Source: Actinomarinicola tropica (GTDB lineage Bacteria > Actinomycetota > Acidimicrobiia > Acidimicrobiales > SKKL01). Taken from it: 64,000 bases of DNA. Below the pieces are notes generated by a model. It ran no database searches, had not been told where the DNA came from, and worked only from the letters and a program-made list of their open reading frames with translations. Position numbers and translations under genes: made by a program. Of the stretch, positions 18,624-26,414 are shown piece after piece. The stretch covers positions 3,437,001-3,501,000 of the forward strand of contig NZ_CP045851.1 of assembly GCF_009650215.1 (NCBI RefSeq), written 5' to 3'. Numbering within the stretch: the stretch's first letter is position 1; each line of letters opens with the position of its first letter.

Positions 18624-20324
18624 ATGGCCGAGCCCCAGGACCTGTCGCCCGTCTACGCCATCGCCGACCGCTACATCGAGGAGGCGGCGGCGCTGAACCC
18701 CATCGCCGCCACGTCGTGGGGCGTGCCGGGCCACGACGACCGCATGCCCGACCTCTCGCCCGACGGCGAGGCCGAGGTCGACGAGCTGCACGACCGCACC
18801 CTGGCGGCGCTGCGGGACGCCCCCGAGCAGTCGGACCGGGACCGCATCGCGAAGGCGTTCATGTCCGAGCGGTTGGAGCTGGCGCGGGAGATGTTCGACG
18901 CCGGCGAGCACCTGCGCTCCACCCGCACGCTCGGCAGCCCGCTCGGCTCGGTCCGCTCGGCGTTCGACCTCATGCGCTACGAGTCCGACGACGACTGGGC
19001 CACCGCCGCCCGCCGCATGCAGGCGGTGCCGGAGGCGGTCGAGGGGTGGTGCACGACGCAGCGCCGCGGGGCCGAGCTCGGCATCGTCGCCGCCAAGCGC
19101 CAGGTGGCCACGGTGGCGCAGCAGGCCGCGGTGTGGTCGGGTACCGACGGCGCGGGCAGCCGCCCGTTCTTCCACGCGCTCGTCGACCGGTACGAGGCGA
19201 TTGACGGCCACTCGCCGGGCGTCCTCGCCGACCTGCGCGCCGGGGCCGACGTCGCCTCCGCGGCGTTCGCCGACGCGTCCCGCTTCCTCCTCGACGAGTA
19301 CGCGGCCCACGCGACCGAGCAGGACGCGGTCGGCCGCGAGCGGTACCAGCGCGAGGCCCGGCGCTTCCTCGGCATGACGATCGACCCGATCGAGACCTAC
19401 GAGTGGGGCTGGCAGGAGCTGGCCCGCATCGAGGCCCGAGCGGCCGAGGTGTGCGACGCGATCTCCCCCGGCGCGACGTGGGCCGAGGCGGTCGAGATCC
19501 TCGAAGCCGACCCCGCCTACGTCATCGAGGGCGTCGACGACTTCCAGGCATGGAACCAGGACCTCATCGACCGCACGATCGCCGAGCTCGACGGCACCCA
19601 CTTCGACATCGCGCCGCCGATCCGGCGCTGCGAGGCGATGATCGCACCTCCGGGCGGCGCGGCGGCGATGTACTACACGGGCCCGTCCGAGGACCTCTCC
19701 CGCCCGGGCCGCACGTGGTACCCCACGCTCGGCAAGACCCGCTTCCCGCTCTGGCGGGAGGTGTCGATCTGCTACCACGAGGGCGTCCCCGGCCACCACC
19801 TGCAGATCGCCCAGACCAAGCTGCTGGCCGACGAGCTGTCCCGCTACCAGCGCGCCGCCGGCTTCGTGTCCGGGCACGGCGAGGGCTGGGCGCTCTACGC
19901 CGAGCGCCTGATGGGCGAGCTCGGCTACCTCGACGACCCGGCCTACGAGCTCGGCATGCTCGCCGCGTCGGCCATGCGGGCGGTGCGGGTGATCGTCGAC
20001 ATCGGCATGCACCTCGAGCTGACGATCCCCGAGTCGAGCGACTACCTGCCCGGCGCGACCTGGCGGGCCGAGAACGCGCTGCCCTTCGTCATCGAGCGCA
20101 GCCGCTTCCCCGCTGACTTCATGGCCAGCGAGGTCGACCGCTACCTCGGCCTCCCCGGCCAGGCGATCAGCTACAAGGTCGGCGAGCGGGTGTGGCTCGA
20201 GTGCCGCGCCGACGCCCAGGCCCGCCACGGCGCCGACTTCGACCTGAAGGCGTGGCACGCCCGGGCCCTCGACCTCGGCGGCCTCGGCCTCGCCGCCCTG
20301 CGCGACGAGCTGTCCCGGGTCTGA
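18624..20324 (+). CDS. DUF885-family zinc metalloprotein
   Basis: 566 residues from ATG 18624. TAGCAT at 18612-18617, six bases before the start, suggests leaderless initiation. DUF885 proteins are soluble helical peptidase-like enzymes. The expected zinc motif is present as HEGVPGHH (residues about 385-392), preceded by WREVSICYHEG. A downstream RYQRAAGFVSGHGEGWALYAERL supplies the second conserved segment. There is no signal peptide, so it is probably cytoplasmic. The substrate is unknown. Confidence 0.9.
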   Translation: MAEPQDLSPVYAIADRYIEEAAALNPIAATSWGVPGHDDRMPDLSPDGEAEVDELHDRTLAALRDAPEQSDRDRIAKAFMSERLELAREMFDAGEHLRSTRTLGSPLGSVRSAFDLMRYESDDDWATAARRMQAVPEAVEGWCTTQRRGAELGIVAAKRQVATVAQQAAVWSGTDGAGSRPFFHALVDRYEAIDGHSPGVLADLRAGADVASAAFADASRFLLDEYAAHATEQDAVGRERYQREARRFLGMTIDPIETYEWGWQELARIEARAAEVCDAISPGATWAEAVEILEADPAYVIEGVDDFQAWNQDLIDRTIAELDGTHFDIAPPIRRCEAMIAPPGGAAAMYYTGPSEDLSRPGRTWYPTLGKTRFPLWREVSICYHEGVPGHHLQIAQTKLLADELSRYQRAAGFVSGHGEGWALYAERLMGELGYLDDPAYELGMLAASAMRAVRVIVDIGMHLELTIPESSDYLPGATWRAENALPFVIERSRFPADFMASEVDRYLGLPGQAISYKVGERVWLECRADAQARHGADFDLKAWHARALDLGGLGLAALRDELSRV

Positions 20325-20346
20325 CACGCCGCCCGTCGACGACCCC

Positions 20347-20463
20347 ACCGCGCCCAACCCCCACGGTCGGGCGCGACATCCGCGCCATCTGCCGCCAACC
20401 GCGCCCAACCCCCACGGTCGGGCGCGACATCCGCGCCATCTGACGCCAACCGCGCCCAACCCT
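20347..20463. repeat. Tandem 51-bp direct repeat (2.3 copies)
   Basis: Units begin at 20347, 20398 and 20449 (period 51; copies 1 and 2 differ at one base, CTGCCGCC against CTGACGCC). Each unit holds GCGCCCAAC ... GTCGGGCGC, which can form a 9-bp hairpin with one mismatch. It fills the space between the DUF885 stop and the acyltransferase promoter. Confidence 0.85.
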
Positions 20464-20497
20464 CGGGTGAGGGGGCGCCGGCGGGTACGGTGCGGCG

Positions 20498-21625
20498 ATG
20501 GTCGAGGCGGGGGCGGCTGACGGGGCGACAGCAGCGGCCGGCGGGCGCGACCGGCTGATCGACGCCGTCCGGGCGGGCAGCCTGGCGGTCGTCGTCGTGT
20601 GGCACTGGGTGTTCACCGTGGTCGTCTGGCACGCCGACGGCCCGCACGCCTCGAACCCGATCGGCTACACGTCGGGCCTCTGGGCGGCCACGTGGCTGCT
20701 CCAGGTCATGCCGCTGTTCTTCTTCTGCGGCGGGTACGCCCACATCCGCACGTGGGAGTCGGCGCAGGCGAAGGGACAGCACTGGGCGACGTTCATCGGC
20801 CGGCGCCTGCGCACGCTGGCCGGCCCCGCCCTCGTCGCCGTCGCGGTGGTGGGCGCCGGCGCGTGGGCCCTGTCGGCCTACCTCGACGTGGGCTGGGCGG
20901 TCCGGGGCGCGGTGCTCGTGCTCAGCCCCCTGTGGTTCCTCATCGTCTACCTGCTGATCGTGACGATGGTGCCGGCCGGCGCGTGGCTGCGGCGCCGCTT
21001 CGGCCACAACGTCATCGTCGTCGGCATCGGCGCCGTCGTGTGGGTGGACCTGCTGCGCTTCCACTTCGGCCACGACGGGATCGCGTGGCTCAACATGCTC
21101 CTCGTGTGGGGGCTCGTCCACCAGGCCGGGTTCGACTGGCCGGCGTGGCGGGCACTCGACCGCCGGTCGGCGTGGTCGCTCGTGTGGGGCGGGCTGATCG
21201 GCCTGTCGGCGTTGACGAACATGGGGCTGTACCCGCGGTCGATGGTCGGCGTGCCGGGCGAGCGGTTCTCCAACATGGGTCCGCCGACGCTGTGCATCGT
21301 GGCCCTCGCCGTCTTCCAGGTCGGCGTCCTCTTGGTGAACCGGGAGCGGCTCGAGCGGTTCATCACCGGGCCAAGCGCCGGCGTGTGGGTCGACCGCCTC
21401 CAGCGCTCGTCGATGACGCTCTTCCTCTGGCACGTCCCGGCCTACGCCGTCGTGTACGCCGTGGTGTGGGCGACGGGGTGGCGCACGCCGGAGGAGCCGA
21501 CCGTGCGGTGGTGGCTCGAGCGGCCGTTCTGGCTCGTCGTCCCGGCCGCCCTGTGCGTGGCCGTCGCAGGGATCCTCGCGGTGACCCGTCGGAGGAGCGC
21601 CGTGGCCGACGATGTAGCGGTGTGA
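20498..21625 (+). CDS. Acyltransferase 3 family membrane protein
   Basis: 375 residues from ATG 20498, with TACGGT at 20486-20491 (six-base gap, leaderless type). About ten membrane helices. Family marks: DRLIDAVRAGSLAVVVVWHW at the start (the His of R-x10-H), LLQVMPLFFFCGGYAH, and LFLWHVPAY near the end. These enzymes O-acylate envelope sugars or lipids. Its stop overlaps the sigma factor start (GTGA), so the two are co-translated. Confidence 0.9.
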   Translation: MVEAGAADGATAAAGGRDRLIDAVRAGSLAVVVVWHWVFTVVVWHADGPHASNPIGYTSGLWAATWLLQVMPLFFFCGGYAHIRTWESAQAKGQHWATFIGRRLRTLAGPALVAVAVVGAGAWALSAYLDVGWAVRGAVLVLSPLWFLIVYLLIVTMVPAGAWLRRRFGHNVIVVGIGAVVWVDLLRFHFGHDGIAWLNMLLVWGLVHQAGFDWPAWRALDRRSAWSLVWGGLIGLSALTNMGLYPRSMVGVPGERFSNMGPPTLCIVALAVFQVGVLLVNRERLERFITGPSAGVWVDRLQRSSMTLFLWHVPAYAVVYAVVWATGWRTPEEPTVRWWLERPFWLVVPAALCVAVAGILAVTRRRSAVADDVAV

Positions 21626-22158
21626 GCACGGCACACCACTCCCCCGACCCCGGCGCCGCCCTGCTCTCGATCTACGACCGGGCCCTGCCCCAGGTCTACG
21701 GCTACCTCGTCAGCCGCTGCGGCAGCCCGACGATCGCCGAGGAGGTCACGGCCGAGACGTTCCTCGCCGCCGCCGAGTCCCTCGACCGGGGCAAGGTGCC
21801 CGACCTGACCGTCGCCTGGCTCGTGACCGTCGCCCGCAACAAGCTCGTCGACCACTGGCGGCGGGAGGAGCGGGAGCGGCGGCACCTCCAGCTCGTGCAC
21901 GACGTCGACGACGACGTGGACGACCCGGTCGACGTGGGCCTCGACGCCGCGTTCGACCGGGCCCGGGCCCACGAGGTCCTCGCCGAGCTCGGCGCCCACC
22001 ACCGCTCGGCCCTGACCCTCCGGTACCTCGACGGGCTCTCCGTCCCCGAGGTCGCCGAGGTCCTCGGACGCACGGTGCACGCCACCGAGGCGCTCCTCGT
22101 CAGGTCCCGTGCCGCGTTCCGCACCCGCTACCAGGAAGGAGGGGGCGATGACGACTGA
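21622..22158 (+). CDS. ECF-type sigma-70 family RNA polymerase sigma factor
   Basis: 178 residues from GTG 21622. Region 2 is at about 20-85 (VYGYLVSRCGSPTIAEEVTAETFLAA ... VAWLVTVARNKLVDHWRR). An acidic linker follows (HDVDDDVDDPVDV), then region 4 at about 120-172 (HHRSALTLRYLDGLSVPEVAEVLGRTVHATEALLVRSR). No transmembrane anti-sigma gene is adjacent. Instead it overlaps by 11 bases the start of a two-domain VOC protein. Confidence 0.92.
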   Translation: MSTAHHSPDPGAALLSIYDRALPQVYGYLVSRCGSPTIAEEVTAETFLAAAESLDRGKVPDLTVAWLVTVARNKLVDHWRREERERRHLQLVHDVDDDVDDPVDVGLDAAFDRARAHEVLAELGAHHRSALTLRYLDGLSVPEVAEVLGRTVHATEALLVRSRAAFRTRYQEGGGDDD

Positions 22159-23068
22159 CCCGTTCGAGCAGCTGCGCGAGCCGGCCGTCCCGCTCGCTCC
22201 CCGCGCCACGTTCGCCGCCGAGCTCCGCCGCCGACTGGCCGCGCGCCTCGGCGTGCCCGACGGAGGGAGTCCCCCCGTGCCCGAGATCCGCGAGTACACC
22301 CCCGCCCGCTACACGAGCCTGCACCCGATGCTGAGCTGCCCCCGGGCGGCCGACGCCGTCGAGTGGTACGTCGACGTCCTCGACGCCGCGCTGATGGAGC
22401 CGCCGCTGATGATGGACGACGGCCGGGTCGGCCACGCCGAGCTGCGCGTCGGCAACACGGTGTTCTCGGTCGCCGACGAGTGGCCCGAATACGACCTGGC
22501 CGGACCGACCGAGACCAACAGCGTGAGCCTGATGCTCTACGTGCCCGACGTGCGTGCCACCTACGAGCGGGCGCTCGCACGGGGCGCGACGGCGCAGCGC
22601 CCGCCGGAGCCGGCGTACGGGGCGCTGCGGGCCACGTTCCGCGACCCGTTCGGCCACCGCTGGAACGTCGGCACCGCCCTCGAGCCCGACGACGTGCCGG
22701 TGGAGGACGTCCCCGGCCGGCGCACGGGCGACATCGGCTACGTGACGTTCCAGGTGCCCGACGGCGAGCGGGCGCAGCGCTTCTACTCCGCCCTGTTCGG
22801 GTGGGACATCCGCCCCGGCCACCTGCCCGGTGGCTTCCACATCGAGTCGATCACCCCACCGTCGGGCATCGCGACGGTCGGCGAGAACGGCGAGCCGTCG
22901 GCCCTCGTGTACTTCCGGGTCGACGACATCGAGGCCGCGGCGGCACGGGTGCGCGAGCTCGGCGGCGAGGTGCTGTCGGTGACGGACTACCCGTCGGGTG
23001 GCAACGCCGAGTGCCGCGACGACCAGGGGTTCCGGTTCGACCTGTTCCGCCCGAAGCCCGGGTACTGA
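22148..23068 (+). CDS. Two-domain VOC (glyoxalase-fold) protein coupled to the sigma factor
   Basis: 306 residues from ATG 22148, overlapping the sigma stop; ribosome site GGAAGGAGGGGG. The first 45 residues (DPFEQLREPAVPLAPRATFAAELRRRLAARLG) are a short helical leader. Then come two VOC domains, about 55-175 (LHPMLSCPRAADAVEWYVDVL ... FRDPFGHRWNVGTAL) and about 190-305 (DIGYVTFQVPDGERAQRFYSALFGWD ... DDQGFRFDLFRPK). The metal-binding residues are only partly kept. A binding or resistance role is as likely as catalysis. The coupling suggests it influences the sigma factor (inference). Confidence 0.87.
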   Translation: MTTDPFEQLREPAVPLAPRATFAAELRRRLAARLGVPDGGSPPVPEIREYTPARYTSLHPMLSCPRAADAVEWYVDVLDAALMEPPLMMDDGRVGHAELRVGNTVFSVADEWPEYDLAGPTETNSVSLMLYVPDVRATYERALARGATAQRPPEPAYGALRATFRDPFGHRWNVGTALEPDDVPVEDVPGRRTGDIGYVTFQVPDGERAQRFYSALFGWDIRPGHLPGGFHIESITPPSGIATVGENGEPSALVYFRVDDIEAAAARVRELGGEVLSVTDYPSGGNAECRDDQGFRFDLFRPKPGY

Positions 23069-23093
23069 CCAGGACCCTCGGGCGAGCGGCCCT

Positions 23094-23125
23094 GGTGGCG
23101 GCGGGATCTGCGTCCCGCCGCCACC
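23094..23125. terminator. Hairpin terminator between convergent genes
   Basis: Perfect 13-bp stem GGTGGCGGCGGGA / TCCCGCCGCCACC with loop TCTGCG, 25 bp after the VOC gene stop and 12 bp after the stop of the opposing small gene. Confidence 0.8.
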
Positions 23126-23137
23126 CGGCCGGTCCCG

Positions 23138-23455
23138 CTACTCGCCCGCCGCGAGCGACTGCCAGGCCTCGGCCCTGGCCCGCCGCTCGTTGCGGCGACG
23201 CTTCCAGAACGGCTGCTTCCACGGCTTGAACGTGCGACCGGTGACCTTCACCTCGTCACGTTCGGCCGGTTCGAGTCGACCGCGGGTCGCCTTCGGCTCG
23301 GGGAGGACGACGTCATCGAGCTCGTCGATGCCCGTCTCGTGCAGCGCCTGGTGGACGTGATGTCGCTGGGCCCGGTGCTGCGCCTTGCGCATCTCCCGGG
23401 CCTCGGTGGCGATCGGCGCCTGGTCGGCCTTCCGCTGCCGGTGGCGTGCTCCCAT
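23138..23455 (-). CDS. Small highly basic protein, hypothetical
   Basis: 105 residues from ATG 23455 (MGARHRQRKADQAPIATEAREMRKAQHRAQRH). Arg/Lys/His dominate both ends, with a short acidic centre (DELDDVVLPEPKA). No known domain. It could bind nucleic acid. It is ribosomal-protein-like in composition but matches none that I recognise. The longer open frame upstream has no support. Confidence 0.6.
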   Translation of the reverse strand: MGARHRQRKADQAPIATEAREMRKAQHRAQRHHVHQALHETGIDELDDVVLPEPKATRGRLEPAERDEVKVTGRTFKPWKQPFWKRRRNERRARAEAWQSLAAGE

Positions 23456-23719
23456 GGTCCTACCTCCATGCCCGGGCCACAGCCGCGGGCGCTCGTCGAC
23501 CGATGGTCGAACGACCCGACGCCCGGAGGGAACCTTCGGCGCTCCGACGACCCGGTGCGGGCCTCGGGAGGTTCTTGGTCCGACCCTAACCACCCGGCGA
23601 GCGTCGCGGGAGGGCGGGCCTCTGACCAGGGACGATGCCCGTCCGGTCACGCGCCCGGGTCGGTTCCGCGCCCTCCGTGGCGAGGCCCTGACCCCGCGTG
23701 GCCGGACCGGAACGCGCGC

Positions 23720-23752
23720 CACCGCCCGCGATCTGGGGGCTCGCGGGCGGTG
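23720..23752 (-). terminator. Hairpin terminator of the lysozyme-like gene
   Basis: Perfect 12-bp stem CACCGCCCGCGA (23720-23731) / TCGCGGGCGGTG (23741-23752) around a 9-base loop, 50 bp past the stop at 23803. Confidence 0.75.
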
Positions 23753-23802
23753 ACGGTCGGTGTGCTCCCGGGCGGACCCGGGAGCAGATCAGTTGGTGGG
23801 GC

Positions 23803-24165
23803 TCAGCGGATGGCGCGGGCGCAGGTCCACGGGCTCCAGCCCTGCTCGGCCCAGATCGAGGCCGCCACCTGGGCGTTCTGCCAGGGGTAGAGCATCTCCT
23901 GCCACTGATAGCCCATGCCGTTGACGCGGCCGCGGTGGACGCTGTTGATCTGGAACAGCCCCCAGTTCCCGCCGCCCGGGCTGACCGCGTCCCAGCGGAG
24001 GCCGGACTCGCAGCGAGCGACCTGGATGGCCTGCTCCTGCTGGTGGTTGCTGGCACCTCGCTCCGCGAACGCGACGCGGATCATGTCCTCGGTGCTGCAC
24101 GCGCCGAGCGCGAACACCAGTGCGAGGACAGCCAGGGCGCGACGAGCGCGCGACGAGTTGAACAT
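23803..24165 (-). CDS. Lysozyme/transglycosylase-like lipoprotein
   Basis: 120 residues. The start is placed at ATG 24165 because GAGGAGAAG (24180-24172) gives ideal ribosome spacing; an ATG 24 bases upstream lies before this site. The signal peptide ends in lipobox LGAC (LAVLALVFALGAC). The mature domain is short and lysozyme-like: VARCESGLRWDAV with a likely catalytic Glu, GGGNWGLFQINS, and a C-terminal WAEQGWSPWTCAR typical of Rpf/SLT relatives. It should act on peptidoglycan outside the membrane. The leader of about 180 nt hints at post-transcriptional control. Confidence 0.85.
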   Translation of the reverse strand: MFNSSRARRALAVLALVFALGACSTEDMIRVAFAERGASNHQQEQAIQVARCESGLRWDAVSPGGGNWGLFQINSVHRGRVNGMGYQWQEMLYPWQNAQVAASIWAEQGWSPWTCARAIR

Positions 24166-24431
24166 GTGGAGCTTCTCCTCTTCGGGCACCTCACGCTCGG
24201 CGTCCGTGGCAGCCCCCGTGGGGCCGACGCGCCGGCGAGGTGCGACGAGACGTCTCGGCCACGCCGAGGAGCCGGCGGTGGCGAGGCCCGATGTGCCTCG
24301 GGCGGGGCTATGGGTACGGCGCTACGGGCGCCGCACACGACGGAGACGAGTATGTCGGCGTGCGCAACGAAATCGCAACACAACCGTCATGAAACGTGTC
24401 ACACGTGCGCGATCCGGTCCCGGACGCGCCA
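24166..24431 (-). promoter_or_regulatory. Long leader and promoter region of the lysozyme-like gene
   Basis: Gene-free stretch. Read on the minus strand it has -35 TTGCGA (24378-24373), an 18-base spacer and -10 CATACT (24354-24349) inside an unusually A/T-rich island. A start near 24342 would give a leader of about 177 nt. Upstream, TGTGA-N6-TCATG (24403-24388) is 8/10 to the CRP/GlxR half-site pair, centred near -54. In mycobacteria the rpfA promoter is CRP-activated. I see no known riboswitch consensus in the leader. Confidence 0.5.
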
Positions 24432-24455
24432 CCGCCCGCCTCGAAGGGCGGGCGG
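24432..24455 (-). terminator. Hairpin terminator of the DivIVA-like gene
   Basis: Perfect 9-bp stem CCGCCCGCC / GGCGGGCGG with loop TCGAAG, 31 bp past the stop at 24487. Confidence 0.75.
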
Positions 24456-24486
24456 TGCGGGCTGGAGCCGGTCGAGCGGCGAGGGC

Positions 24487-25593
24487 TCAGGGCTTGGTGT
24501 CGTCGGCCAGGATCCACTCCCGGCTGGGCTCGGCGTCGATGTCGGCGGAGAAGAACCGGTCGAACGCCTCGGCGACCTCGTCGTCCTCGTCGAGGGCCCA
24601 CGCGTCGGCGAACCCGGGCGACGGGTTCGGTCGGGCGGGCGCATCCTCGTCGGCGACGGCCACGCCCTCGGCGGCCACCTCGTCGTCGGCCACGGCGGGA
24701 GCGGAGGCGGCGGCGCCCCCGGCCTCGACCGCGGTGGTCTCCATGGCGTCGGCGATGGCCAGCTGGGCGGCGACGGCGTCGGACGGCATCGTGGACGCCT
24801 CGACGATGCCGATGCCTGCGGCGGACGGCAGCACGACGACGGTCTCGCCGCCGGTCACGGTGACGACCGGGACGGATGCGGCAGCAGCATCGTCGTCGTC
24901 GACCTCGGCGACCTCGTCCTGGTCGAACGGCGCGGCCACCGGCTGCGACGACGACGCGATGGCCGCCACCGACACGGTGTCGAGCCCCGACTGCTCCACG
25001 CGCAGGGGCTCGCCGCCGAGCAGCATCGGGTGCTGGGCGACGCGGGCCAGCTCGACGGCCGACATCGACACCCGCCGGTGCAGCTCGGCCCGGATCTCCT
25101 CGAGGCCCATGGCCTCGGCGGCCACGGCCATGCGGAGGGCGTCGAGCTCGCGGGTCTCGCGGCGGACCTCGTCGCGCTGGGCGCCGAGCTCCTGCTCGGC
25201 CTGGCGGCGGGCGGCTTCGATGATGTCGCGCCCACGGGCGCGGGCGTCGTCGAGCAGGCCGTTGACGGTGGACTGGCCGAGCCCGAGCAGGTGCGGCAGG
25301 GCGCGCTCGGCCTCGCGGGCGCGACGCTCGGCGTCGGCCAGACGGGCCCTCAGCGCCTCGTTCTCCTCCGCCAGGGTGGCGGCGTCGGGCACGCCCTTCG
25401 GGGTGGGACCGGGCGCCGGGGCCAGGCCGAGGAGCCAGTTGCGGCGGCGGGGGACCTCCGACGAGCGGTCGTCGTCGGCGTCGATGCGGCGTGGAGCGGC
25501 CATGTCTCCAGTCGTCGGCACCTCCCCGCGGGGGGTTGAGCGGTACTTCCAGGTTCCCGGCAGGTCGTTGTGGTCGTCACGAGGGTCCGGCAC
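24487..25593 (-). CDS. DivIVA-like coiled-coil protein
   Basis: 368 residues. GTG 25593 is preferred over GTG 25602 because the GGAGG site then has an 8-base spacing. Residues about 75-190 are a heptad-rich coiled coil (ATLAEENEALRARLADAERRAREAE ... ARRQAEQELGAQRDEVRRETREL), as in DivIVA/Wag31-type proteins. The rest is acidic and low-complexity (DDDDAAAAS, ADDEVAAEGVAVADE). The N-terminus lacks the classic DivIVA membrane-binding turn, so a cell-pole role is only a suggestion. Confidence 0.7.
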   Translation of the reverse strand: MPDPRDDHNDLPGTWKYRSTPRGEVPTTGDMAAPRRIDADDDRSSEVPRRRNWLLGLAPAPGPTPKGVPDAATLAEENEALRARLADAERRAREAERALPHLLGLGQSTVNGLLDDARARGRDIIEAARRQAEQELGAQRDEVRRETRELDALRMAVAAEAMGLEEIRAELHRRVSMSAVELARVAQHPMLLGGEPLRVEQSGLDTVSVAAIASSSQPVAAPFDQDEVAEVDDDDAAAASVPVVTVTGGETVVVLPSAAGIGIVEASTMPSDAVAAQLAIADAMETTAVEAGGAAASAPAVADDEVAAEGVAVADEDAPARPNPSPGFADAWALDEDDEVAEAFDRFFSADIDAEPSREWILADDTKP

Positions 25594-25638
25594 GGCCGTC
25601 ACCTCCCTCCTCGCCCGCGCCGTGGATCCGGCGAGTGA

Positions 25639-26355
25639 TCACTGCGCCCCGAACATGGCCATCCACTGCTCCACTGAGCTGGGGCGGAAGACGAAGTTCA
25701 TGCGGCGGGTCTCGCCCATGGGGGCCGACGGCGCCACCGAGTACTGGTGGCCGGGGAAGAGGACCGCGTCGTCGGGCACCTTCGAGAGCCGCTGGGTGAG
25801 CGAGTAGTAGAGCTCCCGGGCGTCGCCGCCGGGGAGGTCCGTGCGTCCGCACCCCTCGAGGAAGAGCGTGTCGCCGGAGACGAGGTGGCCGTCCACCAGG
25901 AAGCACTGGCTGCCCGGTGTGTGGCCGGGGGTGTGGATGAGCTCGATCGGGATGTCGCCGACGGTGACGACGTCGCCCGACCGGTGCTCGACGAGGTCGG
26001 AGGCCGACGCGCCCGTCACCTTCTGGACGCCGGCGGACTCCGGCTCCTGCACGTGGATGGGCACGGGGCGGTGGGCGAGCAGCTCGGCGACGCCCTGGAT
26101 GCCGTACCCCATCATCGAGCCGCCGACGTGGTCGGGGTGGTAGTGGGTGACGAGGGCGCCGGTGAGGTGCATGCCGTCGGCGTCGAGGACGTCGCAGATC
26201 CCGGGGATGTCGTAGGCCGGGTCGACGACGACGGCCTCGCTGGTCTCGCGGTCGCCGATCAGGTAGACGAAGTTGACCATCTGACGGGCGAGCGGGTCGG
26301 TGGTCGCGACGTCGCGCCCGGCGAGCAGCTGGCGGAAGTACAGGCGATCGTCCAT
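25639..26355 (-). CDS. Metallo-beta-lactamase-fold hydrolase
   Basis: 238 residues from ATG 26355, with TAGGCT seven bases upstream (leaderless type). The zinc motif THYHPDHVGG is followed by IELIHTPGHTPGSQCF, LVSGDTLFLEGCGRTDLPGGD and FPGHQY. This is the pattern of glyoxalase II or persulfide dioxygenase relatives. GRTD...GGD and the lack of a separate C-terminal domain point towards persulfide dioxygenase or a generic thioester hydrolase. The substrate is uncertain. Confidence 0.85.
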   Translation of the reverse strand: MDDRLYFRQLLAGRDVATTDPLARQMVNFVYLIGDRETSEAVVVDPAYDIPGICDVLDADGMHLTGALVTHYHPDHVGGSMMGYGIQGVAELLAHRPVPIHVQEPESAGVQKVTGASASDLVEHRSGDVVTVGDIPIELIHTPGHTPGSQCFLVDGHLVSGDTLFLEGCGRTDLPGGDARELYYSLTQRLSKVPDDAVLFPGHQYSVAPSAPMGETRRMNFVFRPSSVEQWMAMFGAQ

Positions 26356-26414
26356 CGGGTGAAGCCTAGGGTGCCGGGTGCCACATCCCCCGGATCGGCG
26401 GGCCGCCGAGGGGC

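Noticed and set aside
20347-20463. CRISPR array
   Set aside because: The units are contiguous without unique spacers and no cas genes are present anywhere in the window.
24166-24348. c-di-AMP (ydaO) riboswitch before the lysozyme-like gene
   Set aside because: Expected for such genes in actinobacteria, but I could not find its conserved segments; only leader length fits.
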